From: Bacillota bacterium
GTDB taxonomy: Bacteria; Bacillota; Clostridia; Peptostreptococcales; Anaerovoracaceae
Reading direction: 5' to 3'
NCBI GenBank assembly: GCA_023415235.1
Contig: JAEZLP010000037.1
Coordinates: forward strand, 1 to 64,000
DNA length: 64,000 nucleotides
Part shown: positions 50,703 to 60,600 of the stretch, piece by piece
How the letters are laid out: the number at the start of each line of letters is the position of its first letter
Numbering within the stretch: the first letter of the stretch is position 1
Program-made: the position numbers and the translations under genes
Notes under the pieces: model-generated
The model's database searches: none
Seen by the model: the letters and a program-made list of their open reading frames with translations, nothing else
Told to the model about the DNA's origin: nothing

Positions 50703-50763
50703 ATTGACCTCCTCTATTCGTTCTCTGTCGAACAATTTATTATATTATCCCAGAGTTCCGTAG

Positions 50764-52005
50764 TCAACCATCTCCCGGTTTGATTGATTCCTCCGACTCA
50801 TCGTAGAGGTCAATTCCGATATCATTCTTTAGAATTCCTCCGAAGGTGATGGCGCCTCCACCATACTTTTTCCGGATATCGTCAAGAGTTCGTTCGATCG
50901 ATTCCGCCTTTTCCCGGTTTTTCTGATCTGCTGCGAATAAGCTGAGCTGCTCCGCCTCCTGTTCATCGGCGAGATTGATTCCTGTTACAGTAAGCATCCT
51001 GATCGGTTCCTTCAGATTCCAGGATCTTCGGATAATATCAACTGCTGATTCGAAGATTTCCTCAGCAAGATTTGTTGCCAAAGGCAGCTGCTTCTGTCGT
51101 GAAATGGTTTTAAACAGGGGATCCCTGATGTCGACTTTGATTCCCCTGCACTTCAGCTGGTATTTTCTCAATCTGCCCGCAACCGTATCCGACAGGGACA
51201 AAATCGCCGTTTCGATGTCTTCCATGCCGGAAAGATCCCGTTTGAATGTCATTCCATTGCCCACGGACTTTATTTTCTGGCGTTCATAGGACAAGCTCAC
51301 CGGACTGTCATCTACACCGTTGGCATAATCATGAATCAAAGCTCCCTGTTTTCCCAGCATGGAACAGATCAGATCCCGGTTGTACACGGCCAGATCGCCA
51401 ATGGTCTTCATTCCGGCCTTTTCCAACCTTTCCGCTGTGGCGTGTCCGACAAAAAAAAGCTCCTGCAGAGGCAGCGGCCAAATCAGGTCTCTGTAATTTC
51501 CCCGTGTGATGACTGTGGTGGCATCCGGTTTCTTGTATTCGCTACCCATTTTTGCAAACACTTTATTGTAGGACACCCCCACGGAAAGGGTCAACCCCAG
51601 TTCTTCCCTGACAATGCTGCGGATTCTGTCGCCGATTTCCTTCCCCGAACCGAACAGCCTCAGGCTTCCCGTTACATCCAGCCACGATTCGTCAATGCTG
51701 AAGGGTTCGATCCTGTCGGTGAACCGTTCATAGATCTGGTTGATCCGGTTGGAATACTCACGGTACCTTTCATGGTGGGGTTTGACCAGAATCAGGTTCG
51801 GGCACTTTTTCCTCGCCTGCCAGACGGTTTCCGCCGTAACTACGCCACAGGTCTTGGCTTCTTCTGTTTTTGCCAGTATGATGCCATGCCTGTTTTCCGG
51901 ATCTCCGCAGACCGCCATCGGCTTTCCTCTGAGCTCCGGACGTGCAAGCAGTTCCACGGAAGCATAAAAGCTGTTCATATCGCAGTGCAGTATTGTTCTT
52001 TCCAT
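50764..52005 (-). CDS. dinB: DNA polymerase IV (Y family)
   Basis: A 413-residue error-prone translesion polymerase. Catalytic acids are in ILHCDMNSFYASVELL (N terminus) and EPFSIDESWLDVTG; the DinB-type GVSYNKVFAKMGSEYKKPDA block, the helix-hairpin-helix region (LFFVGHATAERLEKAGMKTI) and the little-finger domain follow. The C-terminal end (ESIKPGDG) lacks a clear beta-clamp peptide, though QLSLFA at about residue 364 is a good clamp-binding motif. ATG follows GGGGAGGCG. No LexA-type box was seen. Confidence 0.93.
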   Translation of the reverse strand: MERTILHCDMNSFYASVELLARPELRGKPMAVCGDPENRHGIILAKTEEAKTCGVVTAETVWQARKKCPNLILVKPHHERYREYSNRINQIYERFTDRIEPFSIDESWLDVTGSLRLFGSGKEIGDRIRSIVREELGLTLSVGVSYNKVFAKMGSEYKKPDATTVITRGNYRDLIWPLPLQELFFVGHATAERLEKAGMKTIGDLAVYNRDLICSMLGKQGALIHDYANGVDDSPVSLSYERQKIKSVGNGMTFKRDLSGMEDIETAILSLSDTVAGRLRKYQLKCRGIKVDIRDPLFKTISRQKQLPLATNLAEEIFESAVDIIRRSWNLKEPIRMLTVTGINLADEQEAEQLSLFAADQKNREKAESIERTLDDIRKKYGGGAITFGGILKNDIGIDLYDESEESIKPGDG

Positions 52006-52032
52006 GTCGGCGCCTCCCCTTTCTTCTTTTTA

Positions 52033-52068
52033 TTTTACACTAGCAAAGCAGTCCCGGCTAGTGTATAA
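52033..52068. repeat. 12-bp inverted repeat between dinB and the Usp-like gene
   Basis: TTTTACACTAGC and GCTAGTGTATAA, one mismatch, 12-nt spacer. The right arm includes TATAAT, a possible -10 for the Usp-like gene. Possible operator between the divergent genes or a hairpin. Confidence 0.45.
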
Positions 52069-52136
52069 TATTTTTGAGACTTGTATGGGTTAAGCAAGTC
52101 GTAGTTCCGGTAAGTAAGTAAAGGGATGGAGATGTT

Positions 52137-52514
52137 ATGAAAAATGTGATGGTCTGCGTGACACAGCAGAAAACCTGTGATCGTCTGATTCAGTACGGCC
52201 ACGAATTCCTTGGCGATCACAAAGGAGAATTATTTATCATACATGTAGCTCATCAACATATCAAGTTTTTGGGAAATTCAAGAGAAGGGGAAGCGCTTGA
52301 GTATCTATACGAAAAAGCGCTGGAATACGGGGCCAATCTTACGGTAGTCCGTTCCAACGATGTTCTGGAAACACTTTCCGATCTTGTTAAGAAGAACAAG
52401 ATCACTCATGTAATCGTCGGGGAATCCGGCGAGGCGGAAATCAAATCCAATATGGTGGAACGGCTCCGGGAGAAGATCGGCAGCAAAGCCGAGCTCATCG
52501 TGATTCCTTCCTGA
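52137..52514 (+). CDS. Universal-stress-protein-like (Usp) protein
   Basis: A 125-residue alpha/beta protein of the Usp/KdpD-Usp type: MKNVMVCVTQQKTCDRLIQY start, ELFIIHVAHQ strand, AVRS-like TVVRSNDVLETLSDLVKKNK, then ITHVIVGESGEAEIK and SKAELIVIPS, the nucleotide-loop region. The ATG has AAGGGATGGAG upstream. Stand-alone stress or nucleotide-binding protein; no sensor kinase domain is attached. A hairpin terminator follows. Confidence 0.7.
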   Translation: MKNVMVCVTQQKTCDRLIQYGHEFLGDHKGELFIIHVAHQHIKFLGNSREGEALEYLYEKALEYGANLTVVRSNDVLETLSDLVKKNKITHVIVGESGEAEIKSNMVERLREKIGSKAELIVIPS

Positions 52515-52556
52515 AGCAAAAGCAGATTTCCCTCATACAGAAGCAGATTTGTTCAG

Positions 52557-52593
52557 AGCCTTTGTACGGTGCCACGCCGGGCAAAGGCTTTTC
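52557..52593 (+). terminator. Terminator after the Usp-like gene, within the leader of the transporter gene
   Basis: AGCCTTTG / CAAAGGCT with inner CGG/CCG pairing, followed by TTTTC. It would bury the AAAGG that precedes an in-frame ATG at 52595, so the transporter start is placed at 52625. Confidence 0.55.
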
Positions 52594-52624
52594 AATGAAA
52601 GAACTTGAAGCACAGGGCAATACT

Positions 52625-53542
52625 ATGAATTCATTAGACAACAGAGTTAAAGGATTTTTATTTGTAATGATCACCTGCCTGACCTATGGGATCATGCCCG
52701 CTCTGACACAGCTTTCCTATCAGGCGGGTCTTTCCGTAAGCACCATGCTGTTTGGAAGGCTTTCCCTGGGAGCGGTGCTGATCTGGTCGGTCATCCTGAT
52801 CAGGAAACTGTCATATAAGATTGACAAGAGGCATCTGGCGTTTATACTGCTGACGGGTTGCGCCTCGGTGGTCCAGATGGTCACCATGAGCGAGAGCTAT
52901 CGTTTTCTGCCCGGGGCCATCGTATCCCTGCTCATGTTTTTATATGTAAGCGTGGTTGTGGTGATCGAAATCCTCCTCGGCAGGGAGAAATTTGACAAGA
53001 AGAGAATTCTATGTCTTGTCTGCACCTTCGGCGGGCTTATTCTGGTGATCTGGACTCCGGGAGAAGGGATCCGGCTCAACGGAACAGGCATTGCGCTTAT
53101 CTTGATTGCAGCCTTTTTCTACGGTCTTTACGCCATCGGTCTGGGTGAAAAACGGACCAGAGCCCTCCCCTCCGAGGTGGTAATCGGATACATGCTGATT
53201 CCACCCATTCTGTTCAGTCTGGCTCGGTGTATCGCTTCAGGAGAGCCGCTCCTTCCCCAGACGCCCGAGCAGACCATGTATATCCTTCTTCTGGCCTTTT
53301 TCTGTCTGTTCATCGCAGCGGTCTGCTTTGCCAAGGGAGTGAAATATATCGGCTCGAGCAATGCTTCCATATTCAATACGATGGAGCCTGTGGTCGCATA
53401 TTTTGCAGGAATTCTGCTGATGAATGATAAGGTTACGGCTAACGCCGTCATAGGAGGCCTGCTCATTCTTGGAGCCGTTGTCTACCTGAATCTTGACAAA
53501 AGATCTTCCCTTCAAAAAGGGAAAAAACAGCCTTCTGAATGA
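52625..53542 (+). CDS. EamA-family (drug/metabolite) transporter
   Basis: A 305-residue protein with ten membrane helices in two EamA repeats: FVMITCLTYGIMPALTQLSY to about residue 140, and GTGIALILIAAFFYGLYAIG to the end (SIFNTMEPVVAYFAGILLMN, IGGLLILGAVVYLNLDKRSS). Members export amino acids, nucleosides or drugs. Start: the ATG at 52625 lies just before the first helix; an ATG at 52595 adds 10 residues and would use a ribosome site buried in the terminator stem. Ends in a basic tail. Confidence 0.85.
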   Translation: MNSLDNRVKGFLFVMITCLTYGIMPALTQLSYQAGLSVSTMLFGRLSLGAVLIWSVILIRKLSYKIDKRHLAFILLTGCASVVQMVTMSESYRFLPGAIVSLLMFLYVSVVVVIEILLGREKFDKKRILCLVCTFGGLILVIWTPGEGIRLNGTGIALILIAAFFYGLYAIGLGEKRTRALPSEVVIGYMLIPPILFSLARCIASGEPLLPQTPEQTMYILLLAFFCLFIAAVCFAKGVKYIGSSNASIFNTMEPVVAYFAGILLMNDKVTANAVIGGLLILGAVVYLNLDKRSSLQKGKKQPSE

Positions 53543-53571
53543 CACTGTCTTTTTCCTGCGAGCAAATGAAG

Positions 53572-53604
53572 AAAACCCCGGCGGATTTTTTCCGTCGGGG
53601 TTTG
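53572..53604. terminator. Bidirectional terminator between the transporter and CoA-transferase genes
   Basis: AAAACCCCGGCGGA / TCCGTCGGGGTTT, one G-T pair, 5-nt loop of T; A-run and T-run at the ends. Genes converge on it. Confidence 0.85.
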
Positions 53605-53633
53605 TTGTTATGATTGGCTTATCTTCGTTTTTT

Positions 53634-54965
53634 CTACCGATTCTTTTTTCTCCAGATTTTCAGTTCCTTTGCTTCCTCGATAAGTTGGTCCCTGAAGTCC
53701 GGATGGGCGATGGATATCAATGCTTCCGCACGCTGCCAGGATGACATGCCCTTCAGGTTGACCTTTCCATATTCCGTCACCACATAATGGACGCCGGCTC
53801 TGGTATCCGTAATGATGGAGCCTAGGGTCATCATTCCTTTGATTCTGGAATGCAGGTTTCCGTTTTTGTCCTTATAGGTGGACGGAAGACAGATGAAGCT
53901 CTTTCCTCCCTTTGAGTTGTATGCGCCTTCCACAAAGTCCAGTTGTCCCCCCGCTCCGCTTATGATGCGAGGTCCTGCGGATTCGGAGCAGACCTGACCA
54001 GCCAGATCGATTTCCACTGCACTGTTGATCGACATCAGACGGTCGATCTTGGAGGCGATAAACGGATGGTTTGTATAATCTACAGGATAGGCGGCGATGG
54101 ATGGATTTTCCTTCATGAAATCGTACAGCTTTTGGGAACCTGCCGCAAAGGAATAGGCCATCCGGCCCTTGTCAAGATTCTTCTTCATGCCGGTCACTCT
54201 CCCGGCTTCCACCATGTCCACAAAACCGTCGACCAGCATTTCCGTGTGGACGCCCAGATCCTTCAGATCGGAGTCTGCGATCATTTTCCCCAGAGCATTG
54301 GGCATTCCTCCGATTCCAAGCTGTATGCACGCCCCGTCCGGAATTTCCGACAGGACATGATCGGCGATCCTCTTATCGATTTCAGACGGCTCAGCGGACG
54401 GAAGAACTGGCAGTCCGCCATGCCCTCCTTCCACGATATAGTCAACTTTTGAAATGTGAACCGCGTGTTCGTAACCCCCGTGGACCCTGGGCATGTCCTC
54501 GTTGACCTCGACGATTACAACGCGAGCTTTTTCAATCGCGGCGGCATAGTGTGATATGGAAACGCCAAAGCTGAAATATCCGTGCTCATCCATGGGCGCC
54601 ACCTGGATCGCAACCACATCAGTCCGGCAGTTTTCACGGATATAGCGCGGAACTTCCGAATACTTGATCGGGATATAATAAGCAAGACCCTTATCGGCAA
54701 GCCTGCGCTCATATCCGCCCATGTGCATGCTATTCCAGGTGAAGTGCTCTCCTTCAGGATCATTTTCAATAAACGACAGCGGTTTCATTACCACGCCCCC
54801 GCGCAGGTTGACGTCGCAAAGGTCCTCTTTTCTGCGGGCGATCGCCTCTCCAAGAAGGCCTGCGTGGCTTGCGCCCCAGGCAAATTCCACCCAGTCGCCG
54901 TTTTTTATGACCTTGACTGCCTCGTCAGCGGTAACGCACTTGTTTCTGTACTCATTTATCAGCAT
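53634..54965 (-). CDS. Acetyl-CoA hydrolase/transferase family: butyryl-CoA or 4-hydroxybutyrate CoA-transferase
   Basis: A 443-residue CoA-transferase of family Cat2/Cat3 type. Visible: ADEAVKVIKNGDWVEFAWGA at the N terminus; CIQLGIGGMPNALGKMIADS, the GxGG..PxA signature, and the active-site glutamate in HTEMLVDGFVDMVEAG; later SSTYKDKNGNLHSRIKGMMT and GVHYVVTEYGKVNLKGMSSWQRAEALI. Members transfer CoA between acetate and butyryl-, 4-hydroxybutyryl- or similar acids; which one is not decidable here. ATG follows GGAGGAGAC. Fits an anaerobe that makes butyrate. Confidence 0.85.
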   Translation of the reverse strand: MLINEYRNKCVTADEAVKVIKNGDWVEFAWGASHAGLLGEAIARRKEDLCDVNLRGGVVMKPLSFIENDPEGEHFTWNSMHMGGYERRLADKGLAYYIPIKYSEVPRYIRENCRTDVVAIQVAPMDEHGYFSFGVSISHYAAAIEKARVVIVEVNEDMPRVHGGYEHAVHISKVDYIVEGGHGGLPVLPSAEPSEIDKRIADHVLSEIPDGACIQLGIGGMPNALGKMIADSDLKDLGVHTEMLVDGFVDMVEAGRVTGMKKNLDKGRMAYSFAAGSQKLYDFMKENPSIAAYPVDYTNHPFIASKIDRLMSINSAVEIDLAGQVCSESAGPRIISGAGGQLDFVEGAYNSKGGKSFICLPSTYKDKNGNLHSRIKGMMTLGSIITDTRAGVHYVVTEYGKVNLKGMSSWQRAEALISIAHPDFRDQLIEEAKELKIWRKKNR

Positions 54966-55082
54966 ATATCTTGTCTCCTCCAGAAAATAAAATCCATTTT
55001 ATTTTAGCGGTACAACAGCGCAAGTGCAAGTTTTTTTTTTAACGATCTTTTTCTATCTTGGATGCCATAGAACCCGGCCAAG

Positions 55083-55113
55083 AAAAAATGCCACGAAATC
55101 AATCCATGGCATT
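55083..55113 (-). terminator. Intrinsic terminator after pyk
   Basis: Minus strand: AATGCCA / TGGCATT, 12-nt loop, then TTTTTTC, 30 nt past the pyk stop codon. Confidence 0.75.
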
Positions 55114-55141
55114 GAATTGGATCTCTTTTCATATTCGATTG

Positions 55142-56569
55142 CTAGATCTCGCTTCCCACGATGTGGATACGGAGCATGTTGGTCATACCGCCCACGCCCA
55201 CGGGCGCTCCCGCCGTGATCACAATCAGATCTCCCTCTGCAATAAATCCTTTCTCAACCGAAGTGCTGATCGCATCGCGAAAAACACCTTTTTCCGTGTC
55301 CGCCGCCTTTGTGATGATCGGAGTCACACCCCAAACCAGAGACAGATGCCGGGCAACCTTATCCGTTGTGGTGAAGGCAAGGATCGGTGCTCTGGGACGG
55401 AATTTGGATACCACCTGAGCGGTGTGTCCGGTGGCAGTGGGAGTTAGAATCGCCCTTGCTTTCAACCCCTGGGAGCTGGCACAGGTAGCATAACCGATAG
55501 CATTGGTGATGCCGGCATCCTTGACCCTGATCTTCTCTTTCAGGATATTGTCATAATTCAGGGCTGCTTCCGTAGCCTTTGCGATATCCACCATCCTGTT
55601 CACTGCCTCCACAGGATATTTCCCTGAGGCAGTTTCCCCGGACAGCATGATCACATCGGTTCCGTCATAGATTGCATTGGCCACATCCGCAACCTCAGCC
55701 CGTGTCGGTCTAGGATTTCGCATCATGGAATCCATCATCTGAGTTGCGGTGATTACCGGTTTTCCCTCCTGATTGCAAAGCTTGATGATCCTTTTCTGCG
55801 TCACGGGCACTTGCTCCGCAGGGATTTCCACTCCCAGGTCTCCCCTTGCAACCATAATCAGGTCTGATGCTGCGATGATATCTAGAATATTGTCAACGCC
55901 TTCCTTGTTTTCTATTTTTGATATGATTTTAATCTGCTTTCCTCCGTTTTCTTTCAGGAAGGCTCTCATTTCTTCCACATCGGAGCCCCTGCGCACAAAG
56001 GATGCAGCGATATAGTCCACGCCTTCTCTGATTCCGAAACGGATGTCTTCCTTGTCCTTGTCCGTAATGGCGGGAAGCTTAACCGTCACTCCCGGAGCAT
56101 TGATGCTTTTATAGTCCTTGATGACGCCTCCGTTCTCCACGGTGCAGATTATGTTGTTTTCCTTTACTTCGGCAACGATAAGCCCGATCAATCCGTCGTC
56201 GATGAGCAGCCGATCTCCCGGTTTCACATCGTGGATCAGCTCTTTATAGGAAACCGAGCAGATCTCATCGGTTCCCAACACATCATCCATCGTCAGGATA
56301 AATTTCTGCCCTTCCTTCAGCTCCACTTCCCCTTCGGCAAATCTGCCTGTTCTGATCTCGGGCCCCTTTGTGTCAAGTATGATGGAAACGGGCAGGTCCA
56401 GTTCCGTTCTCAGGGACTTTACCAGATCTATCTTTTTTTTCTGTTCTTCATGGGTTCCATGAGAGAAATTCAGCCTTGCCGCATTCATGCCGGCCAGCAT
56501 CATATCCCTCAATGTCTCTCTGTCCTCGCAGGCCGGGCCTACGGTACAGATAATTTTTGTTTTCTTCAT
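55142..56569 (-). CDS. pyk: Pyruvate kinase
   Basis: A 475-residue enzyme making pyruvate and ATP from PEP and ADP. Barrel motifs: ICTVGPACEDRETL, NFSHGTHEEQ, ILDTKGPEIRTG, AASFVRRGSDVEEM, ISKIENKEGVDNI with the active-site lysine, MVARGDLGVEIPAEQV, ITATQMMDSMMRNPRPTRAE. The C-terminal domain ends at GVGGMTNMLRIHIVGSEI and lacks the extra PEP-utiliser-like domain (about 110 residues) seen in Bacillus Pyk. Starts 27 nt after pfkA on the same transcript. Confidence 0.95.
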   Translation of the reverse strand: MKKTKIICTVGPACEDRETLRDMMLAGMNAARLNFSHGTHEEQKKKIDLVKSLRTELDLPVSIILDTKGPEIRTGRFAEGEVELKEGQKFILTMDDVLGTDEICSVSYKELIHDVKPGDRLLIDDGLIGLIVAEVKENNIICTVENGGVIKDYKSINAPGVTVKLPAITDKDKEDIRFGIREGVDYIAASFVRRGSDVEEMRAFLKENGGKQIKIISKIENKEGVDNILDIIAASDLIMVARGDLGVEIPAEQVPVTQKRIIKLCNQEGKPVITATQMMDSMMRNPRPTRAEVADVANAIYDGTDVIMLSGETASGKYPVEAVNRMVDIAKATEAALNYDNILKEKIRVKDAGITNAIGYATCASSQGLKARAILTPTATGHTAQVVSKFRPRAPILAFTTTDKVARHLSLVWGVTPIITKAADTEKGVFRDAISTSVEKGFIAEGDLIVITAGAPVGVGGMTNMLRIHIVGSEI

Positions 56570-56596
56570 CTCTAATTTCTCTCCCTAAATGATCGT

Positions 56597-57562
56597 TCAG
56601 ATGGAAAGGATCTCCGCAAGCTCCATCAGAGATCTATCATATTTTCTCGGCATATTTAAAGCCTCTTCCAATCCACAATACACGATTTCTTCGCCTCTGA
56701 TGCCCACCGCCTTGCTGGTTATGCCATCCTGCAGCAGCAGTCCAACAGCCTTGTATCCCATTCTGCTGGCCAGCATTCTGTCCCGGGCGGTCGGAGACCC
56801 GCCTCGCTGAATATAGCCTAAAACAACAACTTTTGTATCCATGCCCGTTTTTTCGGTTATGGTTTTCGCCAGTTCATCGGAGCTTATTTCGCAACCTTCT
56901 GCCCTTAAAATAACGCTGTGCATTTTACCCCTGTTCTTACCCTGGATCAGGGTACGGCAGATCTTATTAATATCCATGGTTTCTTCCGGAATCAGAATGC
57001 TCTCTGCGCCTCCGGTCAGTCCCGCATACAGCGCGATATCTCCGCAGCATCTTCCCATCACCTCAATCACCGTGCTTCTTTCATGGGAGGAAGATGTGTC
57101 TCTGATATTTCCAATGGCGGACAGCACCGTATTCACTGCGGTATCAAAGCCGATGGTGAAATCGGTATAAGCCAGATCGTTATCAATAGTGCCCGGGAGT
57201 CCCATCACGATTCTTCCTGCCTTCGTAAGCTCAAGCGCTCCACGGTAGGAGCCGTCTCCTCCGATCACAACCAGACCTTCTATCTTAAAGCTGTCGAGCA
57301 TGTCCAGGGCTCTCTGGAAGCCCTCCGGGGTCATGAACCGTTGGCTTCTTGCCGTTTTGAGACAAGTGCCTCCTCTTTGCATGATATCGGATACGGAAGA
57401 AACCGTCATTTCCTTGATATCTCCGTTGATCAATCCCTCGTAGCCCCTCTCGATGCCGTATACCTCCATTTTATGATACAGGGCTCCTCTGACCACGGCA
57501 CGGATGGCCGCATTCATTCCCGGCGCGTCTCCTCCGCTTGTCAATACTGCTATTCTTTTCAC
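56597..57562 (-). CDS. pfkA: ATP-dependent 6-phosphofructokinase
   Basis: A 321-residue PfkA phosphorylating fructose-6-phosphate. Blocks: VKRIAVLTSGGDAPGMNAAI (N-terminal nucleotide loop), LVVIGGDGSYRGALEL, GLPGTIDNDLAYTDFTIGFD with the catalytic aspartates of the TIDND motif, EVMGRCCGDIALYAGLTGG, LGYIQRGGSPTARDR. The GTG at 57562 is chosen because GGGGG lies upstream at good spacing and the product then starts with the normal VKRIAVLTSGG; the longer frame from 57580 is unlikely. The usual clostridial order dnaE-pfkA-pyk is kept. Confidence 0.95.
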   Translation of the reverse strand: MKRIAVLTSGGDAPGMNAAIRAVVRGALYHKMEVYGIERGYEGLINGDIKEMTVSSVSDIMQRGGTCLKTARSQRFMTPEGFQRALDMLDSFKIEGLVVIGGDGSYRGALELTKAGRIVMGLPGTIDNDLAYTDFTIGFDTAVNTVLSAIGNIRDTSSSHERSTVIEVMGRCCGDIALYAGLTGGAESILIPEETMDINKICRTLIQGKNRGKMHSVILRAEGCEISSDELAKTITEKTGMDTKVVVLGYIQRGGSPTARDRMLASRMGYKAVGLLLQDGITSKAVGIRGEEIVYCGLEEALNMPRKYDRSLMELAEILSI

Positions 57563-57661
57563 GATGTAACCCCCATTCAATTCTTTTTTTCAAAGCGATA
57601 GATTTTGTTTTTCAAATCCTTTTATTTCGTTTGGTTTCGGTATGGTTTATGCTTTCTCCGC

Positions 57662-60600
57662 CTATTCGACATTCTCTTTCCCCACCAGCCCGGCAAGCTT
57701 TTGCAGAAACTGTTCCCCCGGATTGACCCAGAGGTCTGGTTTTGTCTTATACTTTTTGTTCGATGCGGCTGCGGTGATCACCACCGGCGTATCTCCCCTG
57801 TGCTCCATGATAATCTCTCTGATTTTCGCAAGTGTCTGCGATTCTTCCATTTCAACGGGTATAGTGATCTTCACCACGTCGGGATCAGGGGTTCCGCTGA
57901 AATCGTTGATGTCAAATATCCTGTCGGCAAGAAGCTTTGGATCCTCATCCTCCTTGAAGCTGACCGTGCCGCGAACTACGATGACGCCATCATTTTTCAT
58001 AAGTCCGAGAGCAGCTTCGTATACATTCGGGAATACGATCACTTCCGTGGTACCGTAAAGATCCTCAAGCTGCACGAAGGCCATCATCTTGTTTTTCTTG
58101 GTGATCAGCGTTTTCTTGGAGCTGATCATGCCGGCCATCGTCACAGTCATTCCGTCCTGGATCTCGTCGTTTCCTTCCGCATGAGCCAGATCCTCGGAGG
58201 TGATGGTTGCGATCTTTTCGATGGTTTCCGCATAGTCGGACAGGGGATGCCCGGTCAGATATACGCCCAGCATCTCCTTCTCCATGGCCATCAGCAGGTC
58301 CTTGGAAAAGTTCGCCACATCCGGCAGCTTTCCCGACATGCCGGAATTCTGCATACTGTCCGCATTGATCTGGAACAGGGATAGCTGGCCTTCGATGTTC
58401 TTCCTGGAATTATTTTGGGCAGATTCAATCAGGCCCTCATAAACGGACAAATGCTTCGCTCGATTCTCGTCGAGACAATCCAGCGCCCCTGCCTTGATCA
58501 GGCTTTCCACCGCTTTTTTATTGATTTCATGAATGTCCAAGTTATTGATGAACTGGAAAATATCTTTGGGGAGCCCCTTTTCCTCTCTTGCCTTCACGAT
58601 GGCGTCGATGACTCCCTCACCCACATTTTTCACCCCCAGCAGTCCGAATCGGATCTTGCCGTCCCGAACGGTGAATTTCTTGCTGCTTTCGTTGATATCC
58701 GGCGGCAGCACTTCGATTTTCATTTCCTGGCAGTTGCGGATGTACTTTGCAATCTGGGTGGAGTCACCGATAACGCTGGTCATAAGCGCCGCCATAAATT
58801 CCACCGGATAATACTTTTTCAGATAGGCGGTTTGATAGGCAAGCACTGCGTATGCTGCCGCATGGGATTTATTGAAGGCATATTCCGCAAAACTGATCAT
58901 CTGGTTGTAGATTTCAATTGCAGCCTTTTCCGGGATTCCGTTTCTGACGCAGCCTTTGATCTCGATATTGCCATTCTCGTCATCCTTGCCATACACAAAG
59001 TATTCCTGTTCCTTGAGCATGATATCCATCTTTTTTTTGCTCATTGCTCTGCGTACAAGGTCGCTTCTGCCATAAGTATACCCCGCCAGATCGCGCACAA
59101 TCTGCATGACCTGCTCCTGATAGATCAGGCAGCCATAGGTGACGGAAAGAATGGGTTCCAGGCTTTTGTCCACATATTCGATGTTTTTGGGATTTTTCTT
59201 GTTCTCTATGTAGGTGGGTATGGATGCCATGGGACCTGGGCGGTAAAGGGCATTCGCCGCCACGATATCCTCAAGGCAGTCCGGCTTCAGATTTTTAAGA
59301 AACTGTGTAATCCCCGAGCTTTCAAATTGAAATACGCCCTGGGTATTTCCGCTGCTGAACAGTTCAAAGGTGGCCTTGTCGTCGTAGGTCAGCTTTGACA
59401 TGTCGAGCTTCACGCCATGGTTCTGTTCGATGAGCTCCAGAGCATCACGAATCACGGTCAGGTTCCGAAGGCCGAGAAAGTCCATTTTCAGCAGTCCAAG
59501 CTCCTCAATGGTCCCCATGGTGAACTGGGTACTGATTCCCTTATCCGCAAGATAGAGCGGCACATATTCGTTTACGCTTTTTTTGGAGATCACAACACCT
59601 GCAGCATGGGTGGAAGCGTGCCGGGGCATACCCTCCAGCGCCTTCGCCGTATCCAGCAGCTCCCTGACCCGGCGGTCCTCCTCGTAGAAGGCCCTGAGTT
59701 CGGGATTCATATCCAAAGCCTTGTCGATGGTCATCTTAAGATCGAAGGGAATGGCTTTGGCAATGACGTCCACCTCGCCGTAGCTCATATTCATGGCACG
59801 GCCCACGTCACGGACCGCCGCCTTCGCTTTTAAGGTCCCGAAGGTGATGATCTGTGCAACCTTGTCGGCGCCGTATTTTTCTATGACATAATTGATGACC
59901 TCCTGACGGCGCTCGTAGCAAAAATCAATATCGATATCCGGCATGCTGATCCGTTCCGGATTCAAGAATCTTTCAAAAATCAGACCATATTTAATGGGAT
60001 CGATGTCGGTTATTTTCAGTGAGTAGGCGACAATGCTTCCTGCAGCGGAGCCCCGTCCCGGGCCAACCATGATTCCATTGCTCCGGGCGTAGTTGATGAA
60101 GTCCCAAACGATCAGAAAGTATTCCACATAGCCCATGGCGACGATAGTGGAAAGCTCATATTCCAGTCTCTCCTTGAGTTCCGGGGTGAGTTCGCCGTAG
60201 CGTTCCGCCATTCCGGCGGCACAGAGCTCTCTGAGATACGCATCGTTTTGTTTCCCGTCCGGCGCATGAAATTCCGGCAGGTGGATTTGCCCGAACTCAA
60301 ATTCCACATTGCAGCGATCTGCGATCTTTTTGGTGTTTTCGATCGCTTCCGGAATATCGGCAAAAATTCGTTCCATTTCAAGCTCTGACTTCAGGTAGAA
60401 CTGATCGTTGGGGAACCGCATTCTGTTTTCATCATCGACGGTCTTTGCGGTCTGGATGCAGAGCAGTATATCGTGGGCTACCGCATCCTCCCGTCTTACA
60501 TAATGCACATCGTTGGTAGCTACAAAAGGAATCCCTGTCTCCTCGCGAAGCCGCTTCATATCAGGCAATATTCTGAGCTGCTCTTCCAGGCCCTGATCCT

